Shown here one piece after another: positions 50,961 to 64,000 of a stretch of 64,000 nt of DNA; the first letter of the stretch is position 1, and each line of letters opens with the position of its first letter. A program made the translations under genes and the position numbers. The DNA lies in NCBI GenBank assembly GCA_026261815.1, contig JAMPIT010000894.1, positions 54,189,147-54,253,146 of the forward strand, in the 5' to 3' direction. The stretch is from Monarcha castaneiventris obscurior. Taxonomy: Eukaryota > Chordata > Aves > Passeriformes > Monarchidae. The notes beneath the pieces are model-generated. The model was not told where the DNA came from and ran no database searches. It was given only the letters and a program-made list of their open reading frames with translations.

Positions 50961-53730
50961 GACACCGAGCACAGTCATGGTCAGGCCCCTGCAGATTAAT
51001 GTTTCCACGGGAGGCAGGGGAGAGGCACTCAGCACAGCTCCTCACCTCATAAGGAGTGCAACTGACAGCATAAATAAGACAGATCTCCAAGGCAAGTACA
51101 TCTCACTGAATTCCTCTGTCACTTTGGTGTGCTTGCATTCAACACGAGCCAGCAGCGACTTGCTTTTGTGCCTTCCTGCGCACGACATTCCCTGGTTCCA
51201 AAGACAAGTTTAGTAACAAGCTCTTAAGGATGCAAATGTAAGATACCTCTTGTTTTCTGAGGAAACTCTCACCTCCCACTTGAATACAAGCCCACTGGAG
51301 GACTCTCATGAATAAATCTCATTGTGGAAATCCCAAGGCTGTTGCTGAATGAGCAGCAGCGCCTTTCAGAGGTGGCGTGGCAGTGAACCCTTCCTTGCCT
51401 CTGTGAACTGAAATACACAGAGCCAAAAACTCCCAGGAAGGGCAGTCACACACACAAATGTGCTGTTTGAGTTGTATAAATGGCTTTCCATTAGGTGCCA
51501 TTAAAAACAGTCATAAAACCCAGTTTATATTCCTGCAATATGCTTCATTTCCCAGTTTAGGCTTGGCTTATACATTAAAGGTTGTTTTCTCTCAGGCAAA
51601 CAGAGATGACTATCAGTTTCTTCATGGGAATCCACATGCCAAACTCTTTATAGCCCAGGGACTTTATTACACACATCTTCCTGCCAGAATGTGGAATTAC
51701 TGATCTGAGCTTTCATTTTTTTTTGCACTCACCAACCTTCATCTGAAAGAAATCCAACTACACAACGCTTTTCTATATTCAGTTTTCCCTAGGATCCAAG
51801 TTTCTTGGATCCCATGTTCCAGCTGGGGTTTATTTTTAGTCCAGATGACATTTGTTGTAAGAGTCACAATATGCAAAGAGAGCTGGATCTAGTGTTTACT
51901 GTGGTTGGCATTCATTTCTCAGTGCAGCTTACAGTCCAGAATTTTGCTTGGTACAGGACCATTTCTGAGGACAATGGAGGATTATATTAATTGATGAGAA
52001 CAGACACCTGATGAACCACTGAGGTTAAAAGGGCTGAAATTCGTTCTTATTCTGTTCAGGTTCAAACCTTCAATTTCCACACTTCCCAGCAAAATAGCAC
52101 AGTGGAATCTTCCCTGCTAGCCTAGTTTCCCACTATTGTATTTTTCAAAACTTATTCTTTATCTCTCACTGCAGAGACAATCAGAAAGGTCTGGGGGTTT
52201 TTTCTGTGAAAGATGATAATGAATTTTCCTCTTCAAAACATAAAGGGACTTTGAAACAGAAGATGTAAATTGATAGAACTGTCAGCTTCAAAAGACAGAT
52301 GAATCCTATATTGCCCCAAGAAGGACCACCTGGGGCCAAGACTCCGGTGATTTCCCTTTAAAATACCCTTATATCTGAATGAGTCTTTGAAAACATTCTG
52401 ATAAGCAGAGCAGGGTAAGGATACAACAGATAAATTTCCTCTCCCAGGTTTTGAGGGGTTGTCTTGCCTGCTGACATCTCAAAGAAAGAAACTTTTCAGA
52501 CCTAATTTTAACCATTACAGAGCAAAGCAGCTCAGGTGAACACAGGGCTGGCTTTCCTGACTACCTCTGAAGCACGTAAGAACTTGTATTCCATTTGAAA
52601 TTGCTAAAAGCAACTTCGCCCGGGTGTTGCCACACAGGTTGCAAGACAATTCTAAGATATACCCACGATTCAGAGGAAGGCATCAAGGTCTGGAAAGCCC
52701 AAGAATGCATTCAATAAACTGGATCACACAACAGCTTCTTATATTCCTACATACCATTTCTCCACAAGCATAATGGGAGATAAGGTCAGCTTCCATCAGT
52801 GCTCTCAGAGGCCTGCATTCCTTGGGGAAAAAAAAACCTTTCTCTGAACTGTGTGACTGCTGCACTGCTATGAATGCAGATCCTTAGCAGGCACAGAGCA
52901 GAACCATTCCACCTCACTCTGTAAAACTACACAGAGCATGGTGAGAACCTATTCTGAGTGGCAAATAACTTACTGCGTAGTAAAAGGGTTTCAATGTGTT
53001 TATTCAAAGGGAGTTTGTAACTGACTCTTGCTACATAAACTCACAATGTGAGTAGCATGTTCATCAAAAATATGTCCCCATTAACATTTTCTTGGAGAAA
53101 TATTTATCCTGTTCACAAAAATCTATGTGATAATAGCAAGATACACTGGCTACAATGAATTAGAAACAATACCAGTTGATTAGATTGCTATCTTTATCTA
53201 TGCCAGTTAAGGATTTTTATATCGTCCATTTTAGTACAGACATCTGGATTTAACAAAGCTGTTATTAGAGGTGTTAAGATACCTTTCACCTTTTATAAAA
53301 AATGTTTTATTAATAAATCAGGCTCAAGGATACAAAGAGTACACATGGAATAAAGCCTTTTGCATCCATGAACCTGCCCTGTGGCCACCTGTTCTGAACA
53401 CTGATGTTACTCTAGAAAAAAATCCCCAAGAAAAAACCAATAAAGCTTCTATCTTTTTCAGTCTCAGCCTACTTTAACTCTTTTTACAGAGCACAAAGAA
53501 ACCAGGGTGAACATTTTGTGTCTGAACTGATAGGTCAGAGAAGTGGTTGGTATCCAACTAAATGGCAAAGGAAATTATGCATAAAGAAGGAAATTGTAAT
53601 GCAGCCATGGATCACTTCTGACACTTTCAATTAAGGTTTTGTTTAGTTAAGCACTTACAAGTTTTAATGAGCGTTTTTGCAAAAAATTAATTAAAATATT
53701 TCCACTTTTCTTAAGTTACCTGACTTCACA

Positions 53731-53763
53731 AAAAAAAAAAAAAACCAAACCCAAAACCCTAAC
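53731..53763. repeat. Poly(A) run followed by A/C-rich simple sequence
   Basis: About 14 A residues, then CCAAACCCAAAACCCTAAC. Low complexity; the single CCCTAAC is not evidence for a telomeric array. Confidence 0.6.
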
Positions 53764-56700
53764 AACATTGTATTTGTATTTTATTGTTTTCACACACTTT
53801 ACTTTCAGATAACTGCACTCCAGAGCAATACTAAACTCTGATACTGAATTCTTTGCAAACTAAGCACTCTACACAGAGTTTGCTCTTCTTTTTATTAGGA
53901 AAATTTGCATGCCAAGATTCTTAAATTTGAATTATTAACACAGTCATTTTTTAATAATTCTATTTCATGAAGGAAGGATTATTCCATCTACAGAAATGCA
54001 TCTAGTAAGAACTGAAAATCAACTTCAAAACTGGAAATCTCTTCATAATTAAAGTAGAGCCTAAGTAAATCCCTAGGGTGAACTTCAGCAGAGTAGTTTC
54101 ATCTGGTAATACTCTCTCCCTCCTGCTATTTACTGAGAATGTGCGTTGCTACGACAGAGAAAAAAATCAAGGTATTTGTTCATACTCATTTTACAGCAGT
54201 ACTTGTAAAAACACTGCATCTCTGAATGTGCTACTGTGAAAACATCTGCCTTTCCTTCCAAAATCATTTTCATTCCTGCTACTCTTGAATTTATCAATTA
54301 CCTTCCCAGTGAAACCCCAGCTGTTGGAGGGAGTGGAGAGGGAAAACACTTTTTATTTTTATTTATCCTCAGATGCATCAGACAGGTAGAATTTTTTCCC
54401 CAGTCAAAGACTGGTTTGATGAGAGCCACCAGGATAAAAATCAGCAGAAACTACAGGCCTTGAGATAACTTTGCTTCAGAAAAGAAAAACAAAACAATCC
54501 AAAAGCCCTACAAACAGCAGGCCTGACAATCCAATTCAGACTGCAGATCTCATGCTGCATTTCCTTGCTTTGGAACCCACAAGCATTTGCAGTATTAGCC
54601 AAAACATAGGAAAAAGCTCTCTGATTAAAAATGTGCAATTATTGTATTTCAATAGTAGTTTTTTACCTGAAGGAAAACAACACAACTTGCAGACAACCAC
54701 TCCCAGTCCATTTCACAGTTTCAGCATTTACAAACATTTCTTTCAACAAGGCTTAATGTCCCTCTTGAAGTTGCTCAGGAAATTTGCCCAGGTTTCACTC
54801 CATGATAACACAGGAGATTTGAGCCATAACATAAATATTCCAACAGTTCTGCATTTCCTATTAAACAGCAATATATTTCTACACCATCCAAAACAAGAGT
54901 GAGGGAGTACCTATTCTCACAAAAATTAAGTATGCTCTTAAAACAATGACTTTGCTTTTATTAATTTCAATAAAACCTTTAAAATAGTTTAAATACTGAC
55001 CTACATGACCGTAGTTTCAAATTTAACTTCTTTTAATATTTCTCAAACACTGCCTGGAGAATGTGCTTGTTGAAAAAGCAGGAATGTGCAGTTTATAGGT
55101 CACATCCCACTGATAAATCTCAGTCATAGGGAAGTGCTAAATTACTTTGCAAAATCATAGATGTTAGTATCTAGTGGGCAATAAATTTGATTTCCCACAG
55201 AAGCTTGTTCCCTGACTAAAGTCATATGCATGCATTTACGGTGTGTTGGACACTATTCCTGATCTGTGGTCTAAATCAGAATTAAATGCAAGAGCTAAGA
55301 ACCAAGGAGAAAAGGCCCTCTCCCTGTTTAATAGCTTGATGCTGTTAGTGGCATCACAGCTGTCAGGGACAAAATAGCACGATCCATATTTCAGAATCTC
55401 TGTGTACTTCTGGGGAAAAGAGACAGTCACTGGTAACAGGAACAAAAAACAAACAAAGGAGGAAAAAACTCAAAAGGTTCGCAGCTTTCATTTTGGAAAA
55501 CAAAGTTTTCACAGGACATAGGGCCACTTTCTCTGTTTCTATTTCCATTCTCAGGAACAAATATTATGGGATTAATTCCTCCCATAACTTTCAGGCTCCT
55601 GCTTCCAGCAAGGTTGATTATGACAGAATGTTTATGCTTCCTTGGAAAGCAGTCAGACACAGTGGAAATTGTCTTTTAAGTCTACAAAAGTTTTACAACC
55701 ATATCCAAGAACCTGCACTGCTTGGTGCTCTCTCTACAAAACAGCCTTCCAAATCCACCACCAATGTACTACCTTTGTGCTGTTAGAGAATGATTTAATC
55801 TTTGTAAAAACGCCTTCACTTGGCTTTGAAAGATCATTAATGAAGGCAGCTATTACAACATCAACCTCAGAAATGCCATTAAAACATAGCTATACATTTA
55901 TTCATGCATAAAGGTTGACATTGCAACTCTCATTACCACAGTGTGCTGCTTTGCTAGCCAACATTTTTTAGAAATGTTTAAAAACTTACTTGCTTAACAG
56001 CTGCCTACACAGTTCGTGATCACTTTTTATTCACTTCTCAATAAAGTGCAAAATTCTAACTACATGGTATCGTTTGTGTCCTTTTTCATCCATTTAAGAC
56101 AGGTTCCCAGACTGAAATATCACATCTTAGCATATTTCCTATTTCTGGGACATATATTTAAAACAGCTTACTCACCATCAGTGCCAATGTGCTGACATAC
56201 CACGATATTTTTTGCTTGAAAAACACTACTTTGTCCCTTGTGTTTATGCAACTAAGCAAGTTGGGGGTTTTTTTAAGCAGAATTTTTGTTCCTTCCTATT
56301 TCTCTCAGAAATCTATTCTAAAACTTACCCAGCACAGCAATTCTATTTTAGTTGATGCTACTCAGAGACCACCAGGCCAAGCAATGCCAAGCTTTGGGCA
56401 AGTGAAGAACAGCAAACACCAGCAGGGCAGGCTGGAGCCCTTGAAGGTTGAATAAAACACTGCTTTCCAAATCCCCTATGTGCATAAATACAGCCATACC
56501 TTAATTTTCTCCACTCTGTTTAAACAGAACTCCAATTATTATCATAACTGCTTCTTAAAACCATTTCTGCTTGCTGAAATCCCCACAGCCTAGAAGTGCC
56601 CACAGTGACATCAAGCTCTGCTCTAAGCTGGGCTGCTGCTCGTGTTTGAAGAGGATTCCTGGGTGGCCATGTGGGATCAGTTTTCTTTTGAAAAGATCAC

Positions 56701-56789
56701 TGGGATGAGGCATCTGAGCCACAACTTCAAAGCCAGCTGCACCCACCTCCTGGTTATCCCAGGGTGTTGTGTGTCAGGGTTGGCTTTCT

Positions 56790-56890
56790 GCTAGGGATTC
56801 AGCCACGCTGCTTTCCTTAATCCCGAGCCCCTGTAATCGCATTACTGAGGTGGGAGTGCCTAATTAGTTCTGGAAGTGCTGCAGAGCTCC
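56790..56890. promoter_or_regulatory. Candidate conserved non-coding segment
   Basis: A short non-repetitive segment with CpGs in an otherwise CpG-poor intron, and homeodomain-like cores (TGTAATCGCATTAC and CCTAATTAGTTC). It is weakly supported; I record it because its composition stands out from the neighbouring intron. Confidence 0.18.
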
Positions 56891-58393
56891 AGGAAGAGCA
56901 GTTTGGCTTGTGACACCCAAGACAGAGTCCATCCAAAATCGGTATTCAGCTCACTGAACTAAGGGAATCAAAACATTCTACGGGAATCAGGGGTCTGACA
57001 CCTCTGAGCTGTTTTCAGACTCCCAACAGCTGTTCCATAACAGCTGAATTGCCATCCTGGAATCACTCGGGGCAAGCAATCTCAGTAGGACCCATCCCAC
57101 ACAAATTTTGTGGGAATTTGAGTCTTGCTGTCAAACAGGACAGCAAGGCTCTGCAACTGACTGGAACGGGAGTCTCGTTTGTCCCCTTCTTCACCCTCTT
57201 GGAGAGCCACAGCCCTTTGCTTTGGAAAATGAACAGTCCCACAGAAATCAGCAACACAGCTCACACGTTCAGTGTCTACCTTTTTGTGGGATTTTTTTTT
57301 CCTTTGTTCTCATAAAAGAACCACATCTGGATTAAAAAAATAATGAAACAGTGGAACAAAGAGTTGCTTGCTGTTTCAAAAATTTTAAGAGAAAGTTAAC
57401 CCACTCAACCAACATTAAGTTGCATATGGGTTCTGGGCTGATATAAGGGACAGATGGCAAATAGCTGCCATTTGTTAATGACTTAAATTGTCACTGTAAA
57501 CTGACACGGCTCTCACACAAGTGTCAAGATTATTATTCAATATCACAAAGAAAGTCTGAAGGAGTTGCTGTGCTCAGACAAGCTCCAGCAGGCTGCCTCC
57601 AGCCACAGCAAAAACACTCTTAGGAGGAAAACCAGTGTTTGTCTGAAATGTACTTAACTGGCCTCCAGTTGAATTGCCACAACTCCCTGTGCTGATTTCT
57701 CTCCACACACAGAACCCCCTTCCACTGGGGACACTCTGCAATTGCAGTGTTTTGGAGAAGGACTACACTGCAAGGATATACAATCATTCCTCAGACCAGG
57801 GACTGTGGTCCTTCTGCATGCTGTGCATGGGGTACATTAACTCCAAAATAAGAGGAAAGTGGGCACTGTTATTGCTAAGAGGTTAAAATGCATTCAAGTA
57901 AACACTACTTAAAGCAAAGTTCATCAGATCAGCTCTTTTCAGAGAACACTTTCATACCAAGTTCAATTCTGCTCAGCAAATACTGGCTGACACAAAAAGC
58001 CAGGAAAGCATTGCAAATTATGAAGGGAAGTCTCAGTACCCTAAGTGTGGAAAAGGAGATATAACTTTCTTATAATAATCTATTTTCTTTTCAAATAAGG
58101 AATAAATTAGAGCAATACTTGACAAACAGTTTTATTAAAAACATTCATTAGCTTTCTCTGAAACACAGACTTAGGCAAAACTTCTTTTCCCATTATTTTG
58201 CATTTATTAGAACAACCAAGTTTTCACTTGTTACATACATTAGATTATGTCCAAACATCTTCCTTGATTTGTATAGCTCAAGAGGTCTTTGGGATCTACC
58301 CTCTGGAATATAGTCCTCTATTCTGCTGCAAAATAAGCACGTAGCAACCCACAGCTTCACTCTGTGCCGATGTGATGTGTGATTCTGACCAGC

Positions 58394-58408
58394 ACTGCCC
58401 TCTGGCTC
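58394..58408 (-). promoter_or_regulatory. Weaker CTCF-like motif, opposite orientation
   Basis: On the minus strand GAGCCAGAGGGCAGT fits the CTCF core at 12 of 15 positions; all mismatches are in the first three bases. It faces the motif at 24885-24899. Confidence 0.25.
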
Positions 58409-61400
58409 TAATAAGATTTTCACTCCCCAGTGCACAGGGCAGCATGAACCAAGTGGCTGAACCAAGCAGGTGCTTTCACTTCATCAGCTTCAACTGGCCC
58501 AGAAAAAGGCAAATTGCTCCACAGCTTTGCCTGCCCTGCACGCAGTGAGTGTCTCTGACACAGGGCCCTGGCAGCAATGCCTCCATTTAACGGAGCTGGG
58601 AAGCCTCACTTGACACAGGCAACGCAGCAAACACCAGGAGGGCTCTAGGACACAGATACAGCCACAAAAATATTTGGCTCCAGTAGCTTTTTGATTAAGC
58701 AATAATGCAAAAATACACCCATGGAATGTGAATTAAGGCCTGCTGCAATTAAGAGGATGATCTCTTTAGATAGCAATTTGTAATTTCACTCTTCTATCTA
58801 TGCCCTGACAGACGTGGCTGGGTGCACCTTACAAAGCTGCATTAGGCAGTTCATCTAAAAAGAGAGAATTGAACATTGGCCAGCAGGATTGCTCCTGATG
58901 ATCCCACCTCGATTGGACACAACTATTCCAGATCCTAGCACCACAGTCTGAAGATGCAGATCTGAGCCAAGTGGCTCCCCACAGCTCACCAGTTCCCTTT
59001 GCTCCTGCACTTCACAGGGTGTGCAGGCTCCCTGCATGGATGTCTGGGTGTCTTAAGGAAAGTTCCTCTTGGAATGTGCAGCCTGCAGGAAGCTGGCTCC
59101 CACCCATGGATGGCAGATGGCACCACCAAAGCAGCACAGCTGTACTGTAAGTAACTCCTACCCTAAAGGAATTACTGCCTCTGCTAACGGGAGCTGCTGC
59201 CTCAGGAATGAAACCATCAGAGCCCAAAGGAAGCAGAAAGGCAGCAGTGGCTGGGACTGCACTGCCTCATCCTCTCTGTTGCACATTCCTGGTAAATCCA
59301 CCAAGCTGTGCCTGTCCCTGGACTGAGAGGGCTCACACAACCAGGCTCTGATGTTTCCAATACCTCATAGAGAACTTTCTGCACTCCAGCCCCAAAATCC
59401 AGTCTGTGCATTCCACAGGTGCATCTGCAGTGCCATGCTACCCATTCTGCAGGATCAAAGCAGGCAGCCTTTATTTACACAGAGCAGAAGTTTCCCCCAA
59501 TGACGTATGGGGACATTTCTGCATACTTCTGCCTGTAAAATAACAATGATGCTATTAGGCATATGAGCTGCACCTGAATAAAACTGGTAAAATACAGCTA
59601 CAAATGAACAGGCTAAAAGCAATTTCCTAGCATAATAGAAAGTAATGCAAGCTTTTATTTCACAGCATAAAATATATGTCAGTATGTAAGAGAAGCAAAG
59701 CTGTATGAGTGCATTTTCAGAAATTATTAGGTCTGTTCTTTTCATGGTAACTAAGTATTATTTAATAATGGTTAAACTGCAATGCAAAGATCAGCATTTC
59801 AAAATGAGAATAAGCAAAACACAAGGGAAAAACAGAAAAGCCCAACCTTGCTTAAGGAACATCTTTTGCTAGATCAAGTTTGAACATAGTGCATTGGTTC
59901 AAGAGAATATCAGCCAGGAAGCCAGCAGGCAAATCTTATTCTGTCCACCAGGAAGACAGCTGGGCTATGGAACAAACTGAACCACTCACCTCTAAGCTGG
60001 TGCTCTGCTGCAGAAGCCTGTCCACAGCACAGTTTGGAGAGGGAAAAAATTATCTACAGAAGTATTGGTCACTTTTGGGGAAATAATCACCTTTACCAGA
60101 TGGTTCTGATTGACTTAGACTGTTTTTCAAAGGAAGCCAGTCAGTGTGAGAGGCTAGGGGCAGGTATGCACACAAGTCCAGCCACAGACCCTCAGCACAC
60201 TACATTAAGCCAACCAAAACTCACACCAGCAAAGCACAAGAGAGAAAAGCAGGAGCGTTCCATAGGTTCTTTGCTGCACCTTCTACTGGAAAAAAAAAAA
60301 AATTAAAAAGCTATAGAAAAATCCCATGTATTGCAATGGAGGCAGTCCTGCATCTCTCCCTATTTACTTCTATTGCCTAAACATGTCCTGTTGTGGGTTT
60401 TCAATCCCACAAAATACTTTCAAATTTACAGACAGATCACAGAATTCCCTATCCCCAGCACAAATCAATTATTCCACTATATTGTTGAAGTTAAAAACAC
60501 CTAGGAAATGCATCTTCTCTTCTGAAAAATGCACCATGTCTCTGTATTGTCTGCACACCAAATAAATAAGCATTTGATTTGTTTACATCCATATCAAGAA
60601 AATGGTTGTCCTAAATTTTTAAGTGGTATGGTTTTAAATGTGACTCCCGACTGGACAGAAAACACCACATTAAGTAGTTCACAGGCTTTATGAATACAGA
60701 TTTTTATTTGTTTACACAAAATCTATTTCTTGCATGGAAAAGAAGTTGTCCTTTGCAAGAGTAAGTAGAACTTCAGATTTGATGTCTGTACACAGCTCTA
60801 AATGCCATCTGAAAACTGGCTGCAGTGCTAGTTAATGACCTTATATAATGTTGTGACCTACCAAAGCGATGAAAACAGACTGCTTATTTCATGATTTTTC
60901 TTATTTAAATCTTTCCATTCATCCAACTCATTACATGGAAATACTGCAGTTATTAGAGGAGAAACTTTCAGTTTGTTCAGTATGAGAAACATGACAGGAC
61001 TGTAACTTGTGTATCTAAGAAAACAGAATTGTTCCATCTTTTATAATGGTAGAGGCAAGAAAAAAATACAATTTCACCAAAGTTACAATAATTTTAAACA
61101 TTTACTTGGCCAAAATCTTGAAAAGGCATTCTTCTTGGCATGCCTTGGGGATACTGGATGCTAAAACATCTCAATTATGAACTTACAAAGATTTAAACTT
61201 GATACATTGACTCATTCGAAGATTAATTACTCTTTCAACTCTGGGAATAACACACTTTCTCCAAAGTTAAACTCTAGTGCATATACTCTTATTAAGTGTA
61301 ATATTATGAGCCTCACAGAAGTGAAATGCTGAAGACTTTTAAGCAGACTTCTCAAGAAATAAACAGGTGTGGTGGAGGTCACAGCTTAGAAACAGAGGAA

Positions 61401-64000
61401 TCATGACATACTCTAAAAAACCACAATTGTGAACCAGAAGAACCACATCAAGAAGCCCCACTCCCAAAAAGCAGAACAGGCCTAGAAACAGAGAGTTGGC
61501 TGAAGAACTTTAGCACAAATATTGCTGCTGGGTGGCCACTGGTGAGTCTCAGTGCCTCTCACTGGAAGGTGTCTCACAAGGCACTCCAATGGCTGTCCTG
61601 TATCAATATTACTTCACTTTCCCACATTTCATTTTCCAGCTTCACAGAGAGTGGAAATATCTTAAAATTGGAAGTTTAAAAGAATCAGATATGTGGTTAA
61701 CAATCCTTATGCTCCAACTTACACGTGTGCATGAAACTAATTAATACACCAATTTTTTCCTTGGCTTTCACTTCCAAGTTCGAAGACTTCTTTCCCATGT
61801 GGACTGAAGAATGGATTATAGGGAGATGCACACACATAAAAATGCTCATACACATTCATATAGCACCATCATATAAATATTACAACCGTCAGCACATAAA
61901 TGGGTGTGTGATTTGTGGTGTGAGGCCAATTCTCTACACTAATTTCTGCAGCCTATTACCCATTCCTGTTTGTTATTTTAATATCCATGGCTCCCTATAG
62001 CAAACTGAATTTGCTGTTGTAAGGAAAATAAAGCATGTGCTAATGGCACACAGAGCAAGGTAAGATGCAGGTCGTGAGAAGGTCACAAGAAAGTAAAAAC
62101 TGGGGAAAAGAACAGAATGTACAAGGTCTTTTTGGTCTTAGGTTCCATAATCAGCCATTTTTGAGAGCACAGTGTATGATACATTGCTATCAACATCATC
62201 CAGTCCCCCTGGAGTATCTCATACCTCAGCAGGGAACAATCAAACCCCAACAACTGTATCCCAAAAGTCCTCTAAGAGCAATGCGTCTGTTTTCTTAGAG
62301 ACACATAAGCACATCTAATTTATTTGCCTTCCCCCACTGCCCCTCTCAACTTCTCAGATTAAATAGCAGCTGTGTGAAAAATCGAGGGTAGCTGTGACTC
62401 TGGACATCATGAGTTGTTTAAGACTGACAGATAAATGTAGAAGCAGCACCCAGACACATCTGGCTCAGAGAAATTAGGATCCAGGATCAAACAAGATTTT
62501 CAATGTCAGCTGAGGTGGTGACAGGCTAACTTTGGAGTACCATAACTGGTGAATGTTCTGGGCACCCCATCTTCCAAAGACACTTGACATGTCAGTTTTC
62601 TGGATAATCTTCTCCCAAAAAGAGAGGAAACACATGGTTCTTCTACCTCAGCAAGTGAGATTCCATGTGCAAGAAGAGAGCTGGGATAACCCCAAATATG
62701 TGGAGTAGAGCAAAAGAGCATGGCACAATAAAAGGAAAACACAAGAAGGTGCTTAAGAGAATGAGACAAACACACTGCAAAAAGGAAAAGTGAAAAGGAA
62801 AAGTGTGTCCACAGGAAAAAAAGCTTGTGTACTCCTCAGGCACTGACCTGAGGTGCATCTTACACCTACATCTCACTGCACCCAATTCTATAAAACAGGC
62901 TGTGATACCTTTGTCACCGCCTGCAGTGGGGACAAGGCCAGTAACAATTCTGATGCCTCCAAAAATGACAAGAGTGGGGGGCCTTCAGCCATAGCAACTG
63001 CAAGCAGAGAATGACTTCTGTTTAACCTTCTTTTTTTCTTTTAAAAATTCTTATTATACTAAAAAAAAACAGAGAAGAAAAAAGTCTTTGAGGATGCCCT
63101 CCTCTCCTCTAACAAACATTCTGGCAATCAAGACCCCTGCTGCTCTGACTGGACAAACACTCATTAATGATTTGCTGGACTGCAGGAGATAAAAAATATT
63201 GCAGAAATAACTAACAGACCGATTTAATTTTGCTGGATCTAAAAAAAAAAGTATATATGGATGCAAAGGCATGCTTCTCAAAAAGCCATTATGCCTTCTT
63301 TAATTTCCTTCAAGGTTTTTGCTTTTATAAACTATTTACTTTTCAAGACTATTATGATCTACTAAAGTAATTGCACTGGAGCCATTCTAATGGCTAGCCA
63401 GACATTAAATTCACCACAAGGGAATTTACTCATTCAGCTTCTTCGTGGAAGGACAACAAAGCAGTAACTTTAATTTATGATATTGTTCTAACATTTAACT
63501 TGGTACAATATACTGATGACCTTACACTGACCCAAAACCCCTACACCTGCACTACATTACACTTCCATTTCATGCCCAAAGGAATTTTTAGGAGTTCTTT
63601 ACATTTACAGGTTAAGGGCAGAAGGCCCCACTGCTCCTGTCCCACCTCCCACACAGGAGCTCTCTAACCTCACCCAGTTTTACACCAATAACTTGCAGCT
63701 AACACAAGTCTTTCCAAAATTTAATCCAGATCGGGTCTGTAAATTCTGCATCAAACTCAGTGATTCAGCTATGGCAATCTCTACTTTAGAAGAAAAAGCA
63801 GTAAGGACTACATTTGAATTAAAAAACCACTTCTGTCATTTACTTTGATCATTAAAAATCAGTCTTCAACCTAAATTTACTAACTCTAAAGCTCAAACCT
63901 TTGCATCTTGCTATGCTTTTGATTTAATGAGCATACAGTTACTCCTCACTCATTTAAACACAGGCAAAGGACAGTAAGACTAACTTTTAACCTGTTTTTT

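Larger units (their letters stand above)
19563..64000 (-). other. GALNT18: GALNT18 intron 1, 3' portion (over 44 kb)
   Basis: Everything upstream of the exon 2 acceptor in gene direction. No minus-strand open frame here begins with the short cytoplasmic tail and transmembrane segment expected of exon 1, and there is no CpG-rich promoter-like block, so exon 1 and the promoter are inferred to lie beyond 64000. The intron is AT-rich with scattered homopolymer runs. It carries two solo LTRs of one family, two CR1 fragments, and a minus-strand LTR-like block near 48 kb. The exon boundary is seen directly; that the whole span is intron is inferred. Confidence 0.8.
48331..64000. other. Intron sequence, no gene seen
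   Basis: Unique AT-rich sequence with homopolymer runs. The only items I single out are the candidate regulatory segments at 50740-50960 and 56790-56890 and a weak CTCF-like motif at 58394. No exon of GALNT18 or another gene was recognised on either strand. Confidence 0.55.

Noticed and set aside
53742..53763. CCCTAAC-like telomere resemblance
   Set aside because: Only a single unit inside an A/C-rich simple tract; not an array.
54471..54902. 143-codon plus-strand frame
   Set aside because: Mixed low-complexity composition, no family features and no splice or promoter context. Chance frames of this size are expected in 64 kb.
1..64000. tRNA, rRNA, CRISPR arrays, operons or bacterial-type systems
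   Set aside because: None was seen; split exons, introns and CR1/LTR elements mark this as vertebrate intronic DNA.

Overview
The window is a stretch of vertebrate nuclear DNA, almost certainly from a bird. The evidence is CR1 LINE fragments, solo retroviral LTRs, AT-rich introns, and two exons whose translations match the vertebrate GalNAc-transferase family. The only cellular gene I can support is part of GALNT18 (polypeptide N-acetylgalactosaminyltransferase 18, Y subfamily) on the minus strand. A bird origin is well supported. A songbird is a reasonable guess only.

Layout, read in gene order from high to low coordinates: 64000-19563 is the 3' part of a very long intron 1, and the first coding exon lies beyond the right edge. 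19562-19370 is coding exon 2 (193 bp). 19369-8432 is intron 2 (10,938 bp, complete). 8431-8265 is coding exon 3 (167 bp). 8264-1 is the start of intron 3, and later exons lie beyond the left edge. Splice sites and codon phases of the two exons agree with each other.

The rest is intronic. It holds three CR1 fragments (10554-10866, 35554-36180 interrupted by an LTR, 44101-44363). It holds three solo LTRs with resolved ends and target-site duplications: 18496-19352 with a 5-bp GGGCC duplication, and 35731-36152 and 42474-42903 from one family with 4-bp duplications. A fourth LTR-like block lies on the minus strand from about 47914. There are a few tandem duplications and hairpins, and some candidate regulatory sequence, chiefly a block near 12.6-13.2 kb with two RFX-type X-boxes and a CTCF-like motif at 24.9 kb.

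I found no new gene system. The most notable observation is the placement of the 857-bp solo LTR: it begins only 12 bp inside the intron from the 5' splice site of GALNT18 exon 2, in antisense orientation to the gene. The longer open reading frames elsewhere are repeat-derived or show no recognisable domain, and I do not treat them as genes.
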